Positions 1-7,459 of a stretch of DNA of 31,994 nt are shown here, piece by piece; position 1 is the stretch's first letter, and every line of letters begins with the position of its first letter. Under the pieces are notes generated by a model. That model saw only the letters and a list, made by a program, of their open reading frames with translations. It was not told where the DNA came from and made no database searches. The position numbers and the translations under genes were made by a program. This stretch comes from a bacterium (lineage in GTDB: Bacteria > UBA9089 > JASEGY01). The stretch is taken from NCBI GenBank assembly GCA_030019105.1, contig JASEGY010000002.1:1-31994 (forward strand), written 5' to 3'.

Positions 1-415
1 GGTTGATCTTTGCCTCTTTAATGTATTTAGCCTGGCGAGATGTTTCGGGGACAACTAACTCCTGCCAGGTAAAAGAAAGCAATGTTATTACAGCGGCTTC
101 AAGAAGGATGGGCAAGATGATTCGATATATGCTTATGCCGCTCGCCTTCATGGCCGTTATTTCATTGGTCTTAGCCAGGCCGCTCAGGGAGAAAAGAGTA
201 GCGATTAAAACAGCTACCGGCGTAACCCAGGCAGCCGTAAGAGGGATTTTGTAAATGAAATATTCAATGCTGACTAAAAGAGGCACCCGCATATTAATAA
301 GGGTGTTGGCCATTTCAAAGACTTCAGTGATCAGTAAAATACCGATAAAGGCAAATAGCCATTGGATCAGGGCCTTATTAAATTCTCTGAGGATATGGAA
401 GTCTAAGATTAACAA
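1..415 (-). CDS. LptG/LptF-family permease, 5' part (gene runs off the window)
   Basis: This is the N-terminal part (about 138 residues) of a YjgP/YjgQ-family inner-membrane permease, which in the Lpt complex helps move lipopolysaccharide from the inner membrane to the cell surface. The reverse-strand translation opens with LDFHILREF, matching the family's usual first helix, followed by a hydrophobic helix, a segment rich in LPVAVLIATL-type residues (TPVAVLIATLFSLSGLAK), then NEITAMKASGIS and a second helix ending near VVPETSRQAKYIK. These are the conserved family features. The only suitable start is TTG at 415, which lies at the edge of the heptamer repeat array and has no Shine-Dalgarno sequence, so the array may have replaced the native 5' end. 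LptG is more likely than LptF, but I cannot separate them from this fragment. Confidence 0.85.
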   Translation of the reverse strand, partial: MLILDFHILREFNKALIQWLFAFIGILLITEVFEMANTLINMRVPLLVSIEYFIYKIPLTAAWVTPVAVLIATLFSLSGLAKTNEITAMKASGISIYRIILPILLEAAVITLLSFTWQELVVPETSRQAKYIKEAKIN

Positions 416-419
416 TTGC

Positions 420-640
420 GGATTTCGGATTGCGGATTGCGGATTGCAGATTGGGGCTCAAATTGAGCCTTAAACCCACAACCAGCGATCCGATTTCGGA
501 TTTCGGATTGGGGCTCGAATTGAGCCTTAAACCCACAACCAACGATCCGATTGCGGATTTCGGATTGCGGATTTCGGATTGGGGCTCAAATTGAGCCTTA
601 AACCCACAACCAACGATCCGATTGCGGATTGAAGCTTTTG
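420..640. repeat. ATTGCGG/ATTTCGG heptamer array with three 43-bp units
   Basis: Runs of the heptamers ATTGCGG and ATTTCGG alternate with three copies of a 43-base unit at 450-491, 507-549 and 578-620. Each unit carries the palindrome GGCTCAAATTGAGCC (GGCTCGAATTGAGCC in copy 2) followed by a conserved tail ending CGATCCG. The array begins right at the start codon of the lptG-like gene. Confidence 0.9.
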
Positions 641-742
641 GGGCGAATCGCACAGTCCCAGAAACCAGGTTTCTCTCGTCCTAATCCCGGGAAAAAGTGT
701 AAAGCGATCTCCTGTCATTTAGCAGCCGGATGGAATGATGCC
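641..742. other. Intergenic stretch between array and prepilin peptidase
   Basis: No gene is visible. A short perfect hairpin, AGAAACCAGGTTTCT, lies at 660-674. This stretch follows the 3' end of the prepilin peptidase gene on the minus strand and may hold its transcript end, though no T-run typical of an intrinsic terminator is seen. Confidence 0.5.
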
Positions 743-1552
743 CTAATCCGAAATCCGCAATCCGCAATCCGCAATCCCAAGGTACCATCTGATTATTTCA
801 TCACCCTGAAGTAAGACGACTAATGCGCCAAGAGCAAGAAAAGGGCCAAAGGGAATATATTCACCCCGTTTGGCTCGACCCAGGCCAATTAAAGACAGTC
901 CGACTACGGAACCAATTGCGGCCCCAAAAAATAGGGCCAGAAAGACCTTCTGCCAGCCGAGAAAGACCCCCATCAGGGCAGCCAGTTTCACATCTCCTCC
1001 GCCCATCCCTTCTTTGCCAAAAATAAAAGGACTTATTACTAATAAGAAATAAATTGCCCCCCCTCCAACGACCATGCCAATTAAGGCCGGCCAGAAAGAT
1101 ATCTGCCAGTCAGGGGTCTGTCCAGGGATTTTGGTTGCCAGAAGCCCTATTATAATCGAAGGATAGGTAATCTTATCCAGGATAAGAAAATGTTCCAGAT
1201 CAATAAAAGTAATGGCGATAAGCGCTGAGACAAAGAAAAGGGGAAAGACCAGATAATAGGACAGGCCTAATTTCCATCCGACTAACAGATAAATAAGGCC
1301 GGTTAAAAGTTCAACCGCGGGATAGCGCCAGGATATCCCGGCCCCACAATAACAACATTTCCCTTTTAGCCACAGGAAGCTGATCAGGGGGATATTTTCT
1401 ACGGCTTTGATGGTTTCTCCACAATTCGGACAGTGGGAGCGACGGGGTTTAACAATAGACTGGTTTCTGGGGAGGCGGTAAATGCAGACATTCAGAAAGC
1501 TCCCCACTATTGTTCCAAAAATGAATAGTATCCCGCTTTCAACTAGGCTCAA
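743..1552 (-). CDS. Prepilin peptidase (type IV prepilin leader peptidase/methylase, A24A)
   Basis: Integral membrane aspartyl protease that cleaves, and in the A24A type N-methylates, type IV pilins or type II secretion pseudopilins. The N-terminal domain has the two cysteine pairs CPNC and CCYC of the methylase zinc site (near residues 41-69). The catalytic aspartates lie in FIDLEHFLILD and GGGDVK, and several membrane helices follow. Two in-frame TTG codons compete as start: 1558 directly abuts the AGGAGG, while 1552 has a six-base spacing, so I chose 1552. The Shine-Dalgarno sequence lies inside the end of the upstream DUF433 gene, which overlaps this one, implying translational coupling. 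The last ten or so residues ([10 protein letters not shown]) are read from heptamer repeats rather than family sequence. No pilin genes are nearby. Confidence 0.93.
   Translation of the reverse strand: MSLVESGILFIFGTIVGSFLNVCIYRLPRNQSIVKPRRSHCPNCGETIKAVENIPLISFLWLKGKCCYCGAGISWRYPAVELLTGLIYLLVGWKLGLSYYLVFPLFFVSALIAITFIDLEHFLILDKITYPSIIIGLLATKIPGQTPDWQISFWPALIGMVVGGGAIYFLLVISPFIFGKEGMGGGDVKLAALMGVFLGWQKVFLALFFGAAIGSVVGLSLIGLGRAKRGEYIPFGPFLALGALVVLLQGDEIIRWYLGIADCGLRISD
750..779. repeat. Heptamer array at the 3' end of the prepilin peptidase gene
   Basis: Four tandem AATCCGC/AATCCGA heptamers. They encode the C-terminal tail of the prepilin peptidase and supply its stop codon. Confidence 0.85.
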
Positions 1553-1856
1553 AGGCAACCTCCTCTTCCAATTGCGGATTTGGGATCAATTCCGGGTGTG
1601 CCAAGTTGTCCGGCACGCGATTAATCTCGATGTAATGGTTGATCTCATCCTGGTGGTCGGCATAGTAGCTTAGAGCGTCAAAGACATCAGCCACGGTAAG
1701 GTGGGGAAGATGATCCGGGATTTCTTCCGGGGCGATATACATTCGCAACATCTCGATGATGGCTCGTACCGTCGTTTTGGTGTTCCGAATCACCGGCTCG
1801 CCGCCCATTACCGTAACATCTGAAGTAACGTAGCGATATCTCGTTTCTACTGTCAT
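1539..1856 (-). CDS. DUF433-domain protein (VapB-like antitoxin family)
   Basis: 105 residues, with the DUF433 core visible as MGGEPVIRNTKTTVRAIIEML, then DHLPHLTVADVFDALSYYADH, a small winged-helix fold common in antitoxins. The ATG at 1856 is preceded by AGGGAGGAG at good spacing. The longer open frame to 1928 only adds repeat-encoded residues and is rejected. DUF433 proteins often pair with a DUF5615 PIN-like toxin, but here the next gene is a prepilin peptidase, which it overlaps by 14 bases, so the antitoxin appears to be an orphan. Its C-terminus (LEEEVAFEPS) runs past the domain and carries the Shine-Dalgarno sequence of the next gene. The antitoxin role is inferred from the family only. 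Confidence 0.85.
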   Translation of the reverse strand: MTVETRYRYVTSDVTVMGGEPVIRNTKTTVRAIIEMLRMYIAPEEIPDHLPHLTVADVFDALSYYADHQDEINHYIEINRVPDNLAHPELIPNPQLEEEVAFEPS

Positions 1857-1877
1857 TTGCTCCTCCCTTTCCCAATC

Positions 1878-1962
1878 GGGGATTTCGGATTGGGGATTTA
1901 CGATTCGATTCCGAGCGCTATTCCGCAATCCGCATTCCGCATTCCGAAATCCGAAATCGATT
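1878..1962. repeat. Heptamer array between hypothetical gene and DUF433 gene
   Basis: ATTTCGG-type heptamers at 1878-1908 face AATCCGC/AATCCGA heptamers at 1924-1960, forming inverted arms that could pair. The array begins two bases past the stop codon of the 1961-2305 gene and ends just before the Shine-Dalgarno of the DUF433 gene. Confidence 0.85.
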
Positions 1963-2305
1963 AGCCCTTATCTCCCACGAACTTATCCCTCTGCTCTTTA
2001 AAGAGGATATTGAAACTGGTCAGGCTTCCATAGACTTTGGTAATATATTGCTGAAGTTGAACCTTTTCTGCATCAGAAAGGGCTGAGGTATTTATTCGCT
2101 GTTCCAGTACCCGCAGTTTTTCTCTCACGAGAACAACCTTGTGAAAAAAGGCATTGATCGGCATCCGTTTTTCCTGCATCGATGGATCCCTGGGCATAAA
2201 AACGATCTCTCCGCCAACCCACTTGTCAGCCAGCTTTACATCACCGAATCCGGCCTCCTCCATTAAGACTTCCCTGATACAGTGCTTTAGTTCAGAAAGA
2301 TTCAT
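1961..2305 (-). CDS. Conserved-looking hypothetical protein, 114 residues
   Basis: I do not recognise this family. The protein is soluble and charged, with no signal peptide or membrane segment. It has a predicted helical middle (HKVVLVREKLRVLEQRI, about residues 55-72) and a second helix (DAEKVQLQQYITKVYGSL). Translation is well supported: ATG at 2305 follows AAGGAGGG at correct spacing, and the gene starts 18 bases after aroE ends, so the two are probably co-transcribed. The stop codon lies at the edge of a heptamer array. The ordered sequence and the Shine-Dalgarno argue for a real gene; function is unknown. Confidence 0.75.
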   Translation of the reverse strand: MNLSELKHCIREVLMEEAGFGDVKLADKWVGGEIVFMPRDPSMQEKRMPINAFFHKVVLVREKLRVLEQRINTSALSDAEKVQLQQYITKVYGSLTSFNILFKEQRDKFVGDKG

Positions 2306-2323
2306 CGCTGTTTCCCTCCTTAT

Positions 2324-3181
2324 TTAGAGTTCCTTCTCCACTACCTGCCGCATAATTTCAAGCGGGGCTTCCTGTCCTGTCCACAGCTCAAAGGCAAGAG
2401 CGCCCTGATGGACAAACATGCCTATTCCCTCGACTGTTCCGGCTCCTCTGGCCTTAGCTTCCTTGAGCAGATTAGTCTCTCTGGGGTTATAGATCAAATC
2501 AGAGACGATCAATCCAGGATGAATAAGGGCTGGATCAACAGGAAGGGGGTCGCCGGGTTTCATCCCCAGAGAGGTGGCATTAATTAACAAACGGGCCTTG
2601 TTTATATATTTGGGCAGGGCAGCATCTTCAAGACCAATAGCGGCTACGGTTATGTCGCCAAAGAATTTCTTGATCTCCCCGGTTAAGGTTACAGCCCGAC
2701 TAACAGTTCGGTTAATCAGGGTAAGAGAGCCTACCCCAAGCTTAGCTAAGCTGAAAGCCACTGCCCGGCAAGCCCCACCGGCTCCAATAATGACTACCTC
2801 CTGACCGGATGGGTCTATTCCCGGATTCTTTTTTAAGGAGTCAAGATAACCTTCTCCATCAGTATTGTAACCGGCCCATTTATCCTTAGTTCGACAGACA
2901 GTATTAACTGCCCCTAAGGCATCCGCCTCAGGAGAAACTTCGTCCAAAAGCCCCATTACTCTTTCTTTATACGGCATGGTTACATTAAGGCCGATTAAGT
3001 TGTCGAGAGAGAGAAGCCCTTTTACCGCCGCCTCAAAATTATCCGGTTTGATCGGCAGCGGGAGATAAACCATATTCAGGTGAAGAGTATCAAAGGCGGC
3101 ATTGTGCATAGCTGGTGAAAGGGTATGTTTAATAGGGTAACCGATAATGCCAATGATATTGGTAAGACTATTGATTTTCAC
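2324..3181 (-). CDS. aroE: Shikimate dehydrogenase (NADP+)
   Basis: Catalyses the reduction of 3-dehydroshikimate to shikimate in the cytoplasmic pathway to chorismate and aromatic amino acids. The 285 residues match the family's usual length. Visible signatures are the substrate-binding SPAMHNAAF (near residue 22), NVTMPYKE with the catalytic lysine (near 65-72), NTDGEGY, the nucleotide-binding GAGGACRAVAFSL (near 134), INRT, and the C-terminal GIGMFVHQGALAFELWTG. The start is GTG at 3181, preceded by AGGAG. It is the first gene of a minus-strand group and has its own consensus promoter at 3233-3261. It is the only shikimate-pathway gene in the window, though trpD of the same wider pathway lies 3 kb away. 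Confidence 0.97.
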   Translation of the reverse strand: MKINSLTNIIGIIGYPIKHTLSPAMHNAAFDTLHLNMVYLPLPIKPDNFEAAVKGLLSLDNLIGLNVTMPYKERVMGLLDEVSPEADALGAVNTVCRTKDKWAGYNTDGEGYLDSLKKNPGIDPSGQEVVIIGAGGACRAVAFSLAKLGVGSLTLINRTVSRAVTLTGEIKKFFGDITVAAIGLEDAALPKYINKARLLINATSLGMKPGDPLPVDPALIHPGLIVSDLIYNPRETNLLKEAKARGAGTVEGIGMFVHQGALAFELWTGQEAPLEIMRQVVEKEL

Positions 3182-3232
3182 TCCAGAATCTCCTCTGCCT
3201 CCGCCACCAGGAACTACCTCAGGATGGTTCTA

Positions 3233-3261
3233 AGTATAACATCTCCTGTGATTCTTGTCAA
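3233..3261 (-). promoter_or_regulatory. Consensus sigma-70 type promoter for aroE
   Basis: Read on the minus strand: TTGACA (3256-3261), 17-base spacer, TATACT (3233-3238). The spacing and both hexamers fit the housekeeping consensus. The predicted transcript starts about 45 bases before the GTG of aroE. Confidence 0.85.
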
Positions 3262-3297
3262 GAGTCTACTTTTCTTCCGGTAAATTTAACAAGGCGC

Positions 3298-3326
3298 TTG
3301 ACAATAAGCTGGTAGTATGTTATACT
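3298..3326 (+). promoter_or_regulatory. Consensus sigma-70 type promoter for tRNA-Val
   Basis: TTGACA (3298-3303), 17-base spacer, TATACT (3321-3326), placing the transcript start about ten bases before the tRNA. It is divergent from the aroE promoter and has identical hexamers and spacing; the two -35 boxes are 36 bases apart. Confidence 0.88.
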
Positions 3327-3343
3327 GTGCTTTATTGAATAAA

Positions 3344-3419
3344 GGGCGGTTAGCTCAGTTGGGAGAGCGCATGCGTCACATGCATGAGGTCACAGGTTCG
3401 AGCCCTGTACCGCCCACCA
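3344..3419 (+). tRNA. tRNA-Val (anticodon CAC), CCA encoded
   Basis: The acceptor GGGCGGT pairs perfectly with ACCGCCC. The D stem is GCTC/GAGC, the anticodon stem CATGC/GCATG with loop GTCACAT giving anticodon CAC, and the T arm ACAGG-TTCGAGC-CCTGT. Discriminator A and CCA are encoded. It reads valine GUG codons. A heptamer array follows within six bases of its end, between it and the next gene. Confidence 0.96.
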
Positions 3420-3423
3420 TACT

Positions 3424-3532
3424 TAATTGCGGATTGTAGATTGCGGAATGCGGATTACAGAATGAAAAATCCGCAATCCGCAATCCGCAATCCGCAATCC
3501 GCAATCCGCAATCCGCAATCCGAAATAACAAG
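3424..3532. repeat. Inverted ATTGCGG heptamer array
   Basis: The left arm (3424-3456) carries ATTGCGG-type heptamers with variants, and the right arm (3468-3529) carries eight AATCCGC heptamers. The arms could fold into a long hairpin between tRNA-Val and the zinc-ribbon gene. A shadow reading frame through it on the minus strand has no support as a gene. Confidence 0.92.
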
Positions 3533-3546
3533 AGGGGCATAAAGAG

Positions 3547-4260
3547 TTGAATGAGCAATTAGAACTGTTAGTTAGACTCCAAGCGATAGATCATGCTGTT
3601 CATAAGCTGAACGCATCCAGGACTGATCTTGAAGCAGAGATTAAAAAGACACGGGATGATTTTGCCCGGGAAGCCGAGGATTTTAACCGGCTAAATCAGG
3701 AATTGGAAGAAAGCAAAAAGAATCTTAGAAGTGAGGAGAGAACGCTTCAACAAGCAGGAGATAATCTGGCCCATTATGAGAAAAAGATATATTCTGTTAA
3801 GAGTCAAAAGGAGATGGAGGCGGTAGACCACGAGATTAAAGCCGCCCGTGAGGAAAAAGGTAAACTGGAGGAATCGATCCTGTACCTCTTTGAAGCCATT
3901 GACAAACTTTCGGCTAAAGTGAAGGCTGAGGAGGAAATATTAAGTCAAGCCCGGGTTAAATTAGAGAAAGGCGAAAAAAACTATAAGAAACAGTTGGCTC
4001 AAATAAATAAGTCTCTAAAGTTTGATAAAGTAGAACGAGAGAATATCGTGGGAAGTGTGCGTCCTGATACTCTCTCGTTATACGAGAAGCTCCGGATCAA
4101 CCGGAACAATCTGGCCGTAACATCTATTCTTGGAGGGGCTTGTGGTGGTTGTTTCATGACCCTTCCTCCCCAGGTAGTCAATGAGGTTAAGCCTAACTCC
4201 TCCATCATTCGATGTCAAAGTTGTACGCGAATCCTTTATTGGGATGGGAAGGAAGAGTAA
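3547..4260 (+). CDS. Coiled-coil protein with C4 zinc ribbon (zf-RING_7/DUF164)
   Basis: 237 residues: a long antiparallel coiled coil (about residues 5-180, rich in Glu, Lys and Leu) ends in a zinc ribbon, CGGC followed about 30 residues later by CQSC. This matches the DUF164/zf-RING_7 family, a putative nucleic-acid binding or scaffold protein of unknown precise function. The start is TTG at 3547, with GAGGGG upstream; an overlapping ATG at 3551 is out of frame. RNase HI follows one base after the stop, an arrangement I know from other bacteria, which hints at a shared nucleic-acid role. A heptamer array lies between it and tRNA-Val, so it may be expressed by readthrough from the tRNA promoter. 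Confidence 0.9.
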   Translation: MNEQLELLVRLQAIDHAVHKLNASRTDLEAEIKKTRDDFAREAEDFNRLNQELEESKKNLRSEERTLQQAGDNLAHYEKKIYSVKSQKEMEAVDHEIKAAREEKGKLEESILYLFEAIDKLSAKVKAEEEILSQARVKLEKGEKNYKKQLAQINKSLKFDKVERENIVGSVRPDTLSLYEKLRINRNNLAVTSILGGACGGCFMTLPPQVVNEVKPNSSIIRCQSCTRILYWDGKEE

Positions 4261-4261
4261 G

Positions 4262-4705
4262 ATGGAATTAGATAACAGTCTTAATCATACTGTTTTAGTT
4301 ATTTACACCGATGGTGCCGCGAAAGGAAATCCCGGGCCGGCGGGTGCGGGAGCAGTTATTTACAACGAAGATGGTATCAGAATAAAAGAGATTAGTCAGC
4401 CCCTTGGTCAGACAACTAACAATGTGGCTGAATATCAGGCCCTGATTTTGGCTCTTGAAGAAGCGAAAAACATAGGTGGTAAACAGATCAAACTTTATAG
4501 TGACAGTGAATTGATGGTCAGGCAGCTTAATGGAAAATATAAGGTAAGAAGCGTAGGGTTAAAACCTCTTTATGCTCAGGCCGTCAAACAAATAAGCGGG
4601 TTTGAAGAGGTAATCATTTCTCATCTTTCCAGGGAAGATAATGAAGAGGCTGATGCCCTGGCTAATCAGGCCATCTCAAGTCGAAAATGGGAAATTAGGA
4701 AATAG
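4262..4705 (+). CDS. Ribonuclease HI family protein
   Basis: Cleaves the RNA strand of RNA:DNA hybrids. The 147-residue protein has the RNase H fold signatures and the four acidic residues of the active site: Asp in YTDGAAKGNPGPAG, Glu in NNVAEYQAL, Asp in LYSDSELM and Asp in SREDNEEADALA. The pattern is closest to the short single-domain type (YpdQ or archaeal-like) rather than E. coli RnhA. ATG at 4262 has GGAAGGA upstream, within the end of the preceding zinc-ribbon gene. The last residues (about SSRKWEIRK) and the stop codon are encoded by an inverted-repeat element that also occurs at 27616-27915, so the native C-terminus has been replaced or extended. Confidence 0.93.
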   Translation: MELDNSLNHTVLVIYTDGAAKGNPGPAGAGAVIYNEDGIRIKEISQPLGQTTNNVAEYQALILALEEAKNIGGKQIKLYSDSELMVRQLNGKYKVRSVGLKPLYAQAVKQISGFEEVIISHLSREDNEEADALANQAISSRKWEIRK

Positions 4706-4775
4706 GAAGTATCTTGATTTACTTCCTATTTCCCATTTCTTGCTTCCTATTTTTAAATGGCCGAAACGATGAACA
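4671..4775 (-). repeat. Inverted-repeat element with TGGCCGAAACGATGAACA end (uninterrupted copy)
   Basis: Read in reverse from 4775, this matches the sequence from 27616 to 27685 over about 70 bases with a single mismatch. It then continues without a break into sequence matching 27860 onward. It is therefore the empty-site version of the locus at 27616-27915. A 12-bp perfect stem, AAATAGGAAGTA/TACTTCCTATTT (4700-4731), sits in it and could act as a weak transcript end for the RNase H gene. Confidence 0.8.
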
Positions 4776-4791
4776 ATGCCCTTTTATCTAT

Positions 4792-4878
4792 GCCGAAGTG
4801 GCGGAATTGGCAGACGCGCATGGTTCAGGACCATGTGGGAGTAATCCTGTGGGGGTTCAAATCCCCCCTTCGGCACCA
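4792..4878 (+). tRNA. tRNA-Leu (anticodon CAG), CCA encoded
   Basis: A class II tRNA with the acceptor GCCGAAG pairing with CTTCGGC, anticodon stem CATGG/CCATG with loop TTCAGGA (anticodon CAG), a long variable arm (TGGGAGTAATCCTG), T arm GGGGG-TTCAAAT-CCCCC, discriminator A and encoded CCA. It reads CUG codons. No consensus promoter is evident directly upstream. The response regulator gene begins 38 bases downstream. Confidence 0.95.
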
Positions 4879-4916
4879 AGGTAAACTACCATTACCGAAC
4901 TCAGGAGTAATTATTT

Positions 4917-6320
4917 ATGTTGAAAGAACGTATTATAGTGGTTGACGACAACAATGACGAACGGGAGTTGCTTGCTGAGATCCTATCCACTGAAGGATAC
5001 AATGTTATCCCTCTTAATGATGGGGAAAAGGCGCTGCAGAAGCTTAAGGAACTGCCCGTAAATATAGTCATTACTGATTTAAAGATGCCTGGATTGGATG
5101 GTCTTCAGTTGCTGTCGATCATAAAAGAAAGCTACCCTAATGTTGATGTGATTCTCGTTTCCGGCTATGGAACGATAGGGGACGCAGTGGAAGCTATGAA
5201 ATACGGGGCCTTTGAATATGTAACTAAACCTATTCGAATTAACGAGCTGAAGATCATTGTGAAGAAAGTTATGGAACAGCAGATGCTTAAGGAAGAGAAT
5301 CGGATGCTCAGGAAGAAGCTTGAGGGCAAGGATGGAGTTTGCAATATGATTATTGGTCGTGAGAGTAAAATGCAGGAGATTTATCACCTCATTGAAACAG
5401 TAGCTGACTCTAACACCAATATCCTTATTCGTGGAGAAAGCGGCACAGGGAAAAGAGTAGTGGCTCAAACCATTCATTACAATTCTTATCGAAAGGACCG
5501 GCCTTTTGTTGAAGTGAGTTGTGGCGCTCTTCCGGAGACCATTTTGGAATCAGAGCTTTTTGGTCATGTCAGGGGGGCTTTTACCGGGGCGATAAGGGAT
5601 AAAGTAGGCCGGTTTGAATTAGCCAATGGGGGAACGATCTTCTTAGATGAAATAGATGCCTTTAGCCCGAACTTGCAGGTGAAACTTCTTCATGTTATTC
5701 AGGATAAAGAATTTGAGCGGGTAGGGGATAGCAAAACCCTCAAGGTTGATGTTCGAATTGTTGCCGCGACCAATCGGGATTTAGATGAAGAGATTGCCAA
5801 GCGTAGATTCAGGGAGGACCTTTATTATCGCTTGAATGTGGTTAGCATGACGCTTCCGCCTTTGAGAGACCGCATAGGTGACATCCCCCTCTTAGTAGAA
5901 CATTTTCTGGATAAATACAGCCGGCAAGCAAACAAAGAAGTGATGGGTATTCAGGAAGAAGCAACGAAGATGCTTATTCGTTACAACTGGCCGGGGAATG
6001 TGCGGGAGTTGGAAAATGTTATTGAACGGGCTGTTGTTCTGGCTAAAAGCAATTCTATTACTGCTGAAGACTTGCCTAAATCTTTCCATTCGGCCAGGGA
6101 TAGGAGAAATAAACCTCAGGTAAAAGGAGGACGCAGGAACTTGAGGGAATCTTTAGAAGAACCTGAACGCGAGATCATCTCCAATGTCCTTAAGCGAACT
6201 AACTGGAACAGGAAACGGGCAGCGGAAATATTGGGGATTAACCGGACCACCCTTTATAATAAGATGAGAAAATATGGACTATCCCCGGAAGGGGAAAACG
6301 AGGTGGAAGAAGATGATTAA
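4917..6320 (+). CDS. Sigma-54 dependent response regulator, NtrC family
   Basis: 467-residue two-component output protein. The receiver domain (1-120) has Asp10-Asp11, phosphoacceptor Asp54 in [10 protein letters not shown] and the Lys of YVTKP. The AAA+ domain has Walker A GESGTGKR (173-180), the sigma-54 contact loop GAFTGA (220-225), Walker B TIFLDEID and WPGNVREL. A Fis-type helix-turn-helix closes the protein ([22 protein letters not shown]). ATG at 4917 has AGGAG upstream. No histidine kinase is adjacent, so the partner is unknown. It follows tRNA-Leu by 38 bases and overlaps trpD by 8 bases (ATGATTAA), so the two are translationally coupled, an unusual pairing for a sigma-54 activator. 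I see no clear -24/-12 promoter in the window. Confidence 0.95.
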   Translation: MLKERIIVVDDNNDERELLAEILSTEGYNVIPLNDGEKALQKLKELPVNIVITDLKMPGLDGLQLLSIIKESYPNVDVILVSGYGTIGDAVEAMKYGAFEYVTKPIRINELKIIVKKVMEQQMLKEENRMLRKKLEGKDGVCNMIIGRESKMQEIYHLIETVADSNTNILIRGESGTGKRVVAQTIHYNSYRKDRPFVEVSCGALPETILESELFGHVRGAFTGAIRDKVGRFELANGGTIFLDEIDAFSPNLQVKLLHVIQDKEFERVGDSKTLKVDVRIVAATNRDLDEEIAKRRFREDLYYRLNVVSMTLPPLRDRIGDIPLLVEHFLDKYSRQANKEVMGIQEEATKMLIRYNWPGNVRELENVIERAVVLAKSNSITAEDLPKSFHSARDRRNKPQVKGGRRNLRESLEEPEREIISNVLKRTNWNRKRAAEILGINRTTLYNKMRKYGLSPEGENEVEEDD

Positions 6321-7326
6321 AGAGGCGATCAATCAGGTTGTGGATAGACAGGATCTAAGTGAGGAACAAAGTCAAGCCGTTATGCAGGAGATCATGAGTG
6401 GGGAAGCCACCCCGGCCCAAATTGCCGCCTTTATTACCGGCTTAAGGATGAAGAAGGAGACAGTGGCTGAAATTACCGGTGGGGCAAAGGTCATGAGGGA
6501 AAAGGCAACTAAGATAAAGGTTGATGGTGAGGTAGTTGATACCTGTGGCACTGGAGGAGACATGGCCGGCACTTTTAATATCTCTACGGTAGCTGCTTTT
6601 GTGGCGGCTGGGGCCGGAGTCAAGATTGCCAAGCATGGGAACAGATCGGTTTCCTCCCGGTGTGGCAGCGCCGATTTGCTTCTGGCCCTTGGGGTAAAGA
6701 TAAACCTGCCCCCGGAAGGGATAGAGAAGTCGATCCGTGAAGTTGGTTTTGGTTTTCTTTTCGCCCCTGATCTTCATGGGGCGATGAAGTATGCTATTGG
6801 CCCGCGCCGGGAAATAGGAATTAGAACTATATTTAACATCCTGGGCCCTTTAACGAATCCTGCGGGGGCAAGATACCAGCTCCTGGGAGTTTATGATCCG
6901 GATTTAACTGAAATTATGACCCGGGTTCTGAAAAAGTTAGGTTCGGAAAGGGTCTTTTGCGTTCATGGCGAAGATGGATTGGATGAAGTCTCTCTTTCTT
7001 CTTCAACCAAAGTCACTGAGCTTAAGGGCGGAGAGATCAATACTTACCGGATTACACCGGAAGAGTTTGGTTTCAAGAGGGCTCCACTCTCTGCCATTGC
7101 CGGGGGATCGCCGGAAGAAAATGCCTTGATTGCTTTAAACGTCCTTAAAGGAGAGTCCGGGCCTAAACGTGATGTTGTTCTGCTTAATACTGCTCTGGTT
7201 CTCATGGCCGGCAAGCTGACAGAGACACTGGAAGAAGGAATAAATCGAGCCGCAATGAGTATTGATTCAGGGGTGGCCATGGCGAAGTTAGAGGCATTGA
7301 AAGAGCTGACTAATAAATTAAGATGA
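6313..7326 (+). CDS. trpD: Anthranilate phosphoribosyltransferase
   Basis: Transfers phosphoribosyl from PRPP to anthranilate, the second step of tryptophan synthesis from chorismate. The 337 residues contain GTGGD (PRPP loop), [15 protein letters not shown] (anthranilate and PRPP contacts), [18 protein letters not shown] and [10 protein letters not shown], all family hallmarks. The start at ATG 6313 gives the correct N-terminus ([19 protein letters not shown]), lies inside the end of the response regulator gene, and has GAGGTGGAAG upstream. A longer reading frame from 6274 only adds non-family residues. No other trp gene is in the window, so the pathway is split across the genome. Confidence 0.97.
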   Translation: MIKEAINQVVDRQDLSEEQSQAVMQEIMSGEATPAQIAAFITGLRMKKETVAEITGGAKVMREKATKIKVDGEVVDTCGTGGDMAGTFNISTVAAFVAAGAGVKIAKHGNRSVSSRCGSADLLLALGVKINLPPEGIEKSIREVGFGFLFAPDLHGAMKYAIGPRREIGIRTIFNILGPLTNPAGARYQLLGVYDPDLTEIMTRVLKKLGSERVFCVHGEDGLDEVSLSSSTKVTELKGGEINTYRITPEEFGFKRAPLSAIAGGSPEENALIALNVLKGESGPKRDVVLLNTALVLMAGKLTETLEEGINRAAMSIDSGVAMAKLEALKELTNKLR

Positions 7327-7459
7327 TCCGGCAAAAAGTCCCAACGGAACAAACGCCACAAAGACACGGAGACACAGAAACCCAACCTACAAAGTTCGTG
7401 AGTGGCCGAAACGATGACCATAGCCCATTTTTTCAAGGCCAAAGGAGGCAACAATTAAG
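7327..7459. other. Intergenic stretch with a lone TGGCCGAAACGATGA repeat end
   Basis: Between trpD and the Rpn gene there is no coding signal. It holds a GACACGGAGACACAG stretch and, at 7403-7420, one copy of the TGGCCGAAACGATGACCA repeat end, preceded by GTTCGTGAG as in other copies. Confidence 0.7.

Noticed and set aside
378..718. Open frames on both strands across the first repeat array
   Set aside because: They consist of repeated residues from heptamers and have no start signals.
3182..3232. Possible riboswitch or leader peptide before aroE
   Set aside because: The leader is only about 45 bases and shows no recognisable aptamer or peptide.
3424..3532. Regular repeats suggestive of a CRISPR array
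   Set aside because: The period is 7 bases with no spacers of 25-45 bases and no cas genes in the window.
3376..3558. 60-residue frame over tRNA-Val and the heptamer array
   Set aside because: A translation of tRNA and repeat sequence; this is a common false call in annotation.
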